This document shows, one piece after another, positions 4,254 through 6,446 of a stretch of DNA of 6,446 nt. A program made the position numbers and the translations under genes. How positions within the stretch are numbered: the first letter of the stretch is position 1; every line of letters starts with the position of its first letter. Under the pieces are notes generated by a model. It did no database searches, was not told the DNA's origin, and saw only the letters and a program-made list of their open reading frames with translations. Source of the stretch: CAUZEO01 sp963578625 (GTDB lineage: Bacteria > Verrucomicrobiota > Kiritimatiellia > SLOV01); contig CAUZEO010000305.1 of NCBI GenBank assembly GCA_963578625.1, positions 1 through 6,446 on the forward strand, in the 5' to 3' direction.

Positions 4254-5852
4254 ATGAAAGGCCGAAAAAAAGACCGGGTCGTGATCTTTGACACGACCCT
4301 GCGAGACGGAGAGCAGAGTCCCGGCGCCAGTATGGGACAGAGTGAAAAGTTGCAGGTTGCCAACCAGCTTGCCCGCCTCAAGGTCGACATCATTGAGGCG
4401 GGTTTCCCTATTGCCTCTCCTGGCGATTTCGAGGCCGTTCACGCGGTGGCATCGCAGATCAAGGGTCCGCGGATTGCCGGGTTGGCCCGGTGCCGGGAAA
4501 AAGATATCCATCGAGCTGCCGAGGCCGTCGAGCCGGCGGGAGATCGCGCGAGGATCCATGTTTTCCTGGCCACCTCGGCGATTCACCGCGAGCACAAGCT
4601 GCGGATGGGCAAGAAGGAAATCATCCAACATGCCGTAAAAGGCGTAACCCTGGCGCGATCCCTGGTGGAAGACATTCAATTCAGTCCGGAAGACGCTGCG
4701 CGAACCGAGCCGGAGTTTTTGGCGGATGTCTGCACCGCGGCCGTCGAGGCCGGGGCAACCACGATCAACATCCCGGACACTGTCGGGTATGCGGTGCCGG
4801 AGGAGTTCGGCGCTACTATTCGCTATCTCTTCGACCGCGTGCCGGGCCTGGACAAGTGCGTCGTGCATGTACACTGCCACAACGACCTGGGGCTGGCGGT
4901 CGCTAATTCTCTGGCCGCGGTGGAGAACGGCGCGCGAGGGATCGAGTGCACCATCAACGGCCTGGGAGAGCGGGCGGGAAATTGCTCGCTCGAAGAAGTA
5001 GTCATGGCGATCCGAACCCGTTCCGATGCCCTGGGAGGGGTATGGACAGGGATCAATACGCGCGAACTCTACCGGGCCAGCCGCATGGTGAGCCAGTTGA
5101 CCGGGATGGTCGTGCAGCGCAACAAGGCGATCGTCGGCGCCAACGCGTTCGCGCACGAAGCGGGCATACACCAGGACGGGATGCTGAAGAAGGCAAACAC
5201 GTACGAAATCATGCGGCCGGAGGACATCGGCATCCAGGGCACCGAATTGGTCCTGGGCAAGCACTCCGGGCGGCACGCGCTCAATGAGCATCTGATCCGC
5301 ATGGGTATCCGTCTGAAGAAGACCGACCTGGAGCGTTGTTACAATTCCTTCATCGCCTTGGCCGACAAGAAGAAGTCGATCTACGACGATGACCTGCTGG
5401 CGATCGTCCAGGAGCAGATGAGTGGAATTCCCGAGTATTATACCGTCGCCTACCTGCACGTTTCAACCGGCAGCCAGACGGTGCCGACTGCCACGGTGCG
5501 ATTGGTTCGTGACGGAGAGTCGTTCCAGGACGCGGCCTGTGGGGATGGTCCGGTGGATGCCGTTCTCAAGACCATAGAACGAATCAGTGGAGAGCCCGGC
5601 CGGGTTCTGGATTTCTCCATCCAGGCCGTTACCAAGGGGAAGGATGCCGTCGGAGAAGTCAGCATTCAGGTCCGGTTCGGAAAAGAAATCGTAGCCGGAA
5701 AAGGATCCAGCACCGACATCATCGAAGCGAGCGCCAAGGCCTACCTGAATTGTCTGAATCGCTACTTGTTCAGTCGTCGCCAGGAGAGTAAGCCCAAGCG
5801 CGCGCAGCCACGCGCAAAGGCAAAGAAAATACGTGCGGCGGCGGCGGGATAA
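4254..5852 (+). CDS. leuA: 2-isopropylmalate synthase
   Basis: LeuA condenses acetyl-CoA with 2-oxoisovalerate, the first committed step of leucine synthesis, in the cytoplasm. The 532-residue protein matches the long LeuA form. The catalytic TIM barrel opens with FDTTLRDGEQSPGASM (12-27), with metal ligand D13 and catalytic R17. The second metal site is VHCHNDLGLAVANS (206-219; H207, H209), followed by GLGERAGN (236-243; N243). HEAGIHQDGM (301-310) and GKHSGRHAL (335-343) lead into a linker, and the C-terminal leucine-binding regulatory domain covers about 395-505, so feedback inhibition is expected. The attenuator leader next to it argues for LeuA rather than citramalate or homocitrate synthase. 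AGAGGG (4244-4249) is the ribosome binding site for the ATG. The last 25 residues are a Lys/Arg/Ala/Pro-rich tail that is unusual for the family. aroE follows after four bases. Confidence 0.96.
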   Translation: MKGRKKDRVVIFDTTLRDGEQSPGASMGQSEKLQVANQLARLKVDIIEAGFPIASPGDFEAVHAVASQIKGPRIAGLARCREKDIHRAAEAVEPAGDRARIHVFLATSAIHREHKLRMGKKEIIQHAVKGVTLARSLVEDIQFSPEDAARTEPEFLADVCTAAVEAGATTINIPDTVGYAVPEEFGATIRYLFDRVPGLDKCVVHVHCHNDLGLAVANSLAAVENGARGIECTINGLGERAGNCSLEEVVMAIRTRSDALGGVWTGINTRELYRASRMVSQLTGMVVQRNKAIVGANAFAHEAGIHQDGMLKKANTYEIMRPEDIGIQGTELVLGKHSGRHALNEHLIRMGIRLKKTDLERCYNSFIALADKKKSIYDDDLLAIVQEQMSGIPEYYTVAYLHVSTGSQTVPTATVRLVRDGESFQDAACGDGPVDAVLKTIERISGEPGRVLDFSIQAVTKGKDAVGEVSIQVRFGKEIVAGKGSSTDIIEASAKAYLNCLNRYLFSRRQESKPKRAQPRAKAKKIRAAAAG

Positions 5853-5856
5853 GAAT

Positions 5857-6446
5857 ATGCGGGTCGGTGGTACTACCAGGGCCTTCGCCGTATTGGGTCA
5901 CCCGATCGGTCACAGCCTGTCGCCGGTCATGCACAATGCCGCCTTCGACGCGCTCGGCATGGATGCGGTATATTTGCCGTTCGACGTTGAGCCGAGCGGC
6001 TTGATGGACGTGCTGAACGCGATGCGCTTCATGGGTTTCGCCGGCGCCAACCTTACCTTGCCGTTAAAAGAAGTTGCGTATGGAGGGCTTACCGATCTGG
6101 ACGAATCTGCGCAGTCTGCCGGGGCGGTCAACACGGTGCGCTTCGGGGAGGACGGCGCACGGGGCTATAACACGGATGGGTACGGATTGCTGGCCGCGCT
6201 GCGCGAGGCGTTTGGCACCGCGGCGGAAGGCGAAGATATTGCTATGCTGGGCAGTGGCGGCGCGGCGCGGGGGACCGCGCTGGTCTGCGCGGCTGCCGGA
6301 GCGCGATCCTTGACCCTGGTCGCCCGCAACCGGGAACGAACCGAAGAACTCGCGCGAGACATCAGCGCCGCGCTCCCTTTGATTTCCCTGCGATGCGTTG
6401 TCGACGAAAATGAAAAAGAGAGTGCAATTCGTGATGCAACCCTGGT
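5857..6446 (+). CDS. aroE: Shikimate dehydrogenase, 3' end off the window
   Basis: AroE reduces 3-dehydroshikimate to shikimate with NADPH in the aromatic amino acid pathway. About 196 residues are present of a usual 270-290. The substrate domain shows GHPIGHSLSPVMHNAAF (14-30) with the shikimate-binding serines S20 and S22, GANLTLPLKE (63-72) with catalytic K71, GAVNT (89-93) and NTDGYG (105-110) with catalytic D107. The NADP-binding loop GSGGAARG (132-139) and ARNRER (156-161) follow. All key residues seen are intact. The ATG at 5857 lies four bases after the leuA stop; the ribosome binding site is weak, so translational coupling to leuA is likely. No terminator or promoter separates the two genes, so aroE probably shares the leucine attenuator. 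Confidence 0.95.
   Translation, partial: MRVGGTTRAFAVLGHPIGHSLSPVMHNAAFDALGMDAVYLPFDVEPSGLMDVLNAMRFMGFAGANLTLPLKEVAYGGLTDLDESAQSAGAVNTVRFGEDGARGYNTDGYGLLAALREAFGTAAEGEDIAMLGSGGAARGTALVCAAAGARSLTLVARNRERTEELARDISAALPLISLRCVVDENEKESAIRDATL

Noticed and set aside
4188..5459. 423-codon minus-strand frame
   Set aside because: Antisense to leuA, with no recognisable domain; it would also begin inside leuA and run through the terminator.

Overview
The window reads as ordinary chromosomal DNA of a moderately GC-rich bacterium. It carries housekeeping metabolism (glycine cleavage and lipoate, leucine and shikimate genes), a membrane sensor kinase and a receiver-like protein. No mobile element, RNA gene or CRISPR array was seen. 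The gene set does not fix the phylum. The kinase style and the leucine attenuator would suit a proteobacterium or a relative such as Desulfobacterota, Nitrospirota or Methylomirabilota, but this is a guess.

Layout. A receiver-like protein runs leftwards off the window (1-389, minus). It is separated from the rightward genes by a divergent intergenic stretch of about 650 bases that holds several inverted repeats and one very basic small ORF. Next come gcvH (1046-1432) and lipB (1429-2151), overlapping by four bases. LipB octanoylates GcvH-type domains, so enzyme and substrate are co-translated. A 142-base gap with a strong hairpin and a 15-bp palindrome leads to a CHASE8-like/HAMP/HisKA hybrid kinase. 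That kinase is broken: an in-frame TAA at 3419-3421 splits it, the rest lacks the ATP-binding G boxes, and its receiver part is a chimera of two receivers. The right side is leuA (4254-5852), followed after four bases by aroE (5857 to the window end).

The most interesting element lies in the 202 bases between the broken kinase and leuA. A 34-codon leader ORF (4062-4166) has six Leu codons among residues 10-19. It is followed by a full set of competing RNA helices: a 12-bp protector (4085-4096 with 4139-4150), a 7-bp antiterminator (4143-4149 with 4196-4202) and a 7-bp terminator stem with a T6 tract (4197-4203 with 4216-4222). This is the layout of a ribosome-mediated leucine attenuator. It would couple leuA, and probably aroE, to charged leucyl-tRNA. 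A candidate promoter places the transcript start at or next to the leader ATG, so the leader may be translated without a Shine-Dalgarno site.
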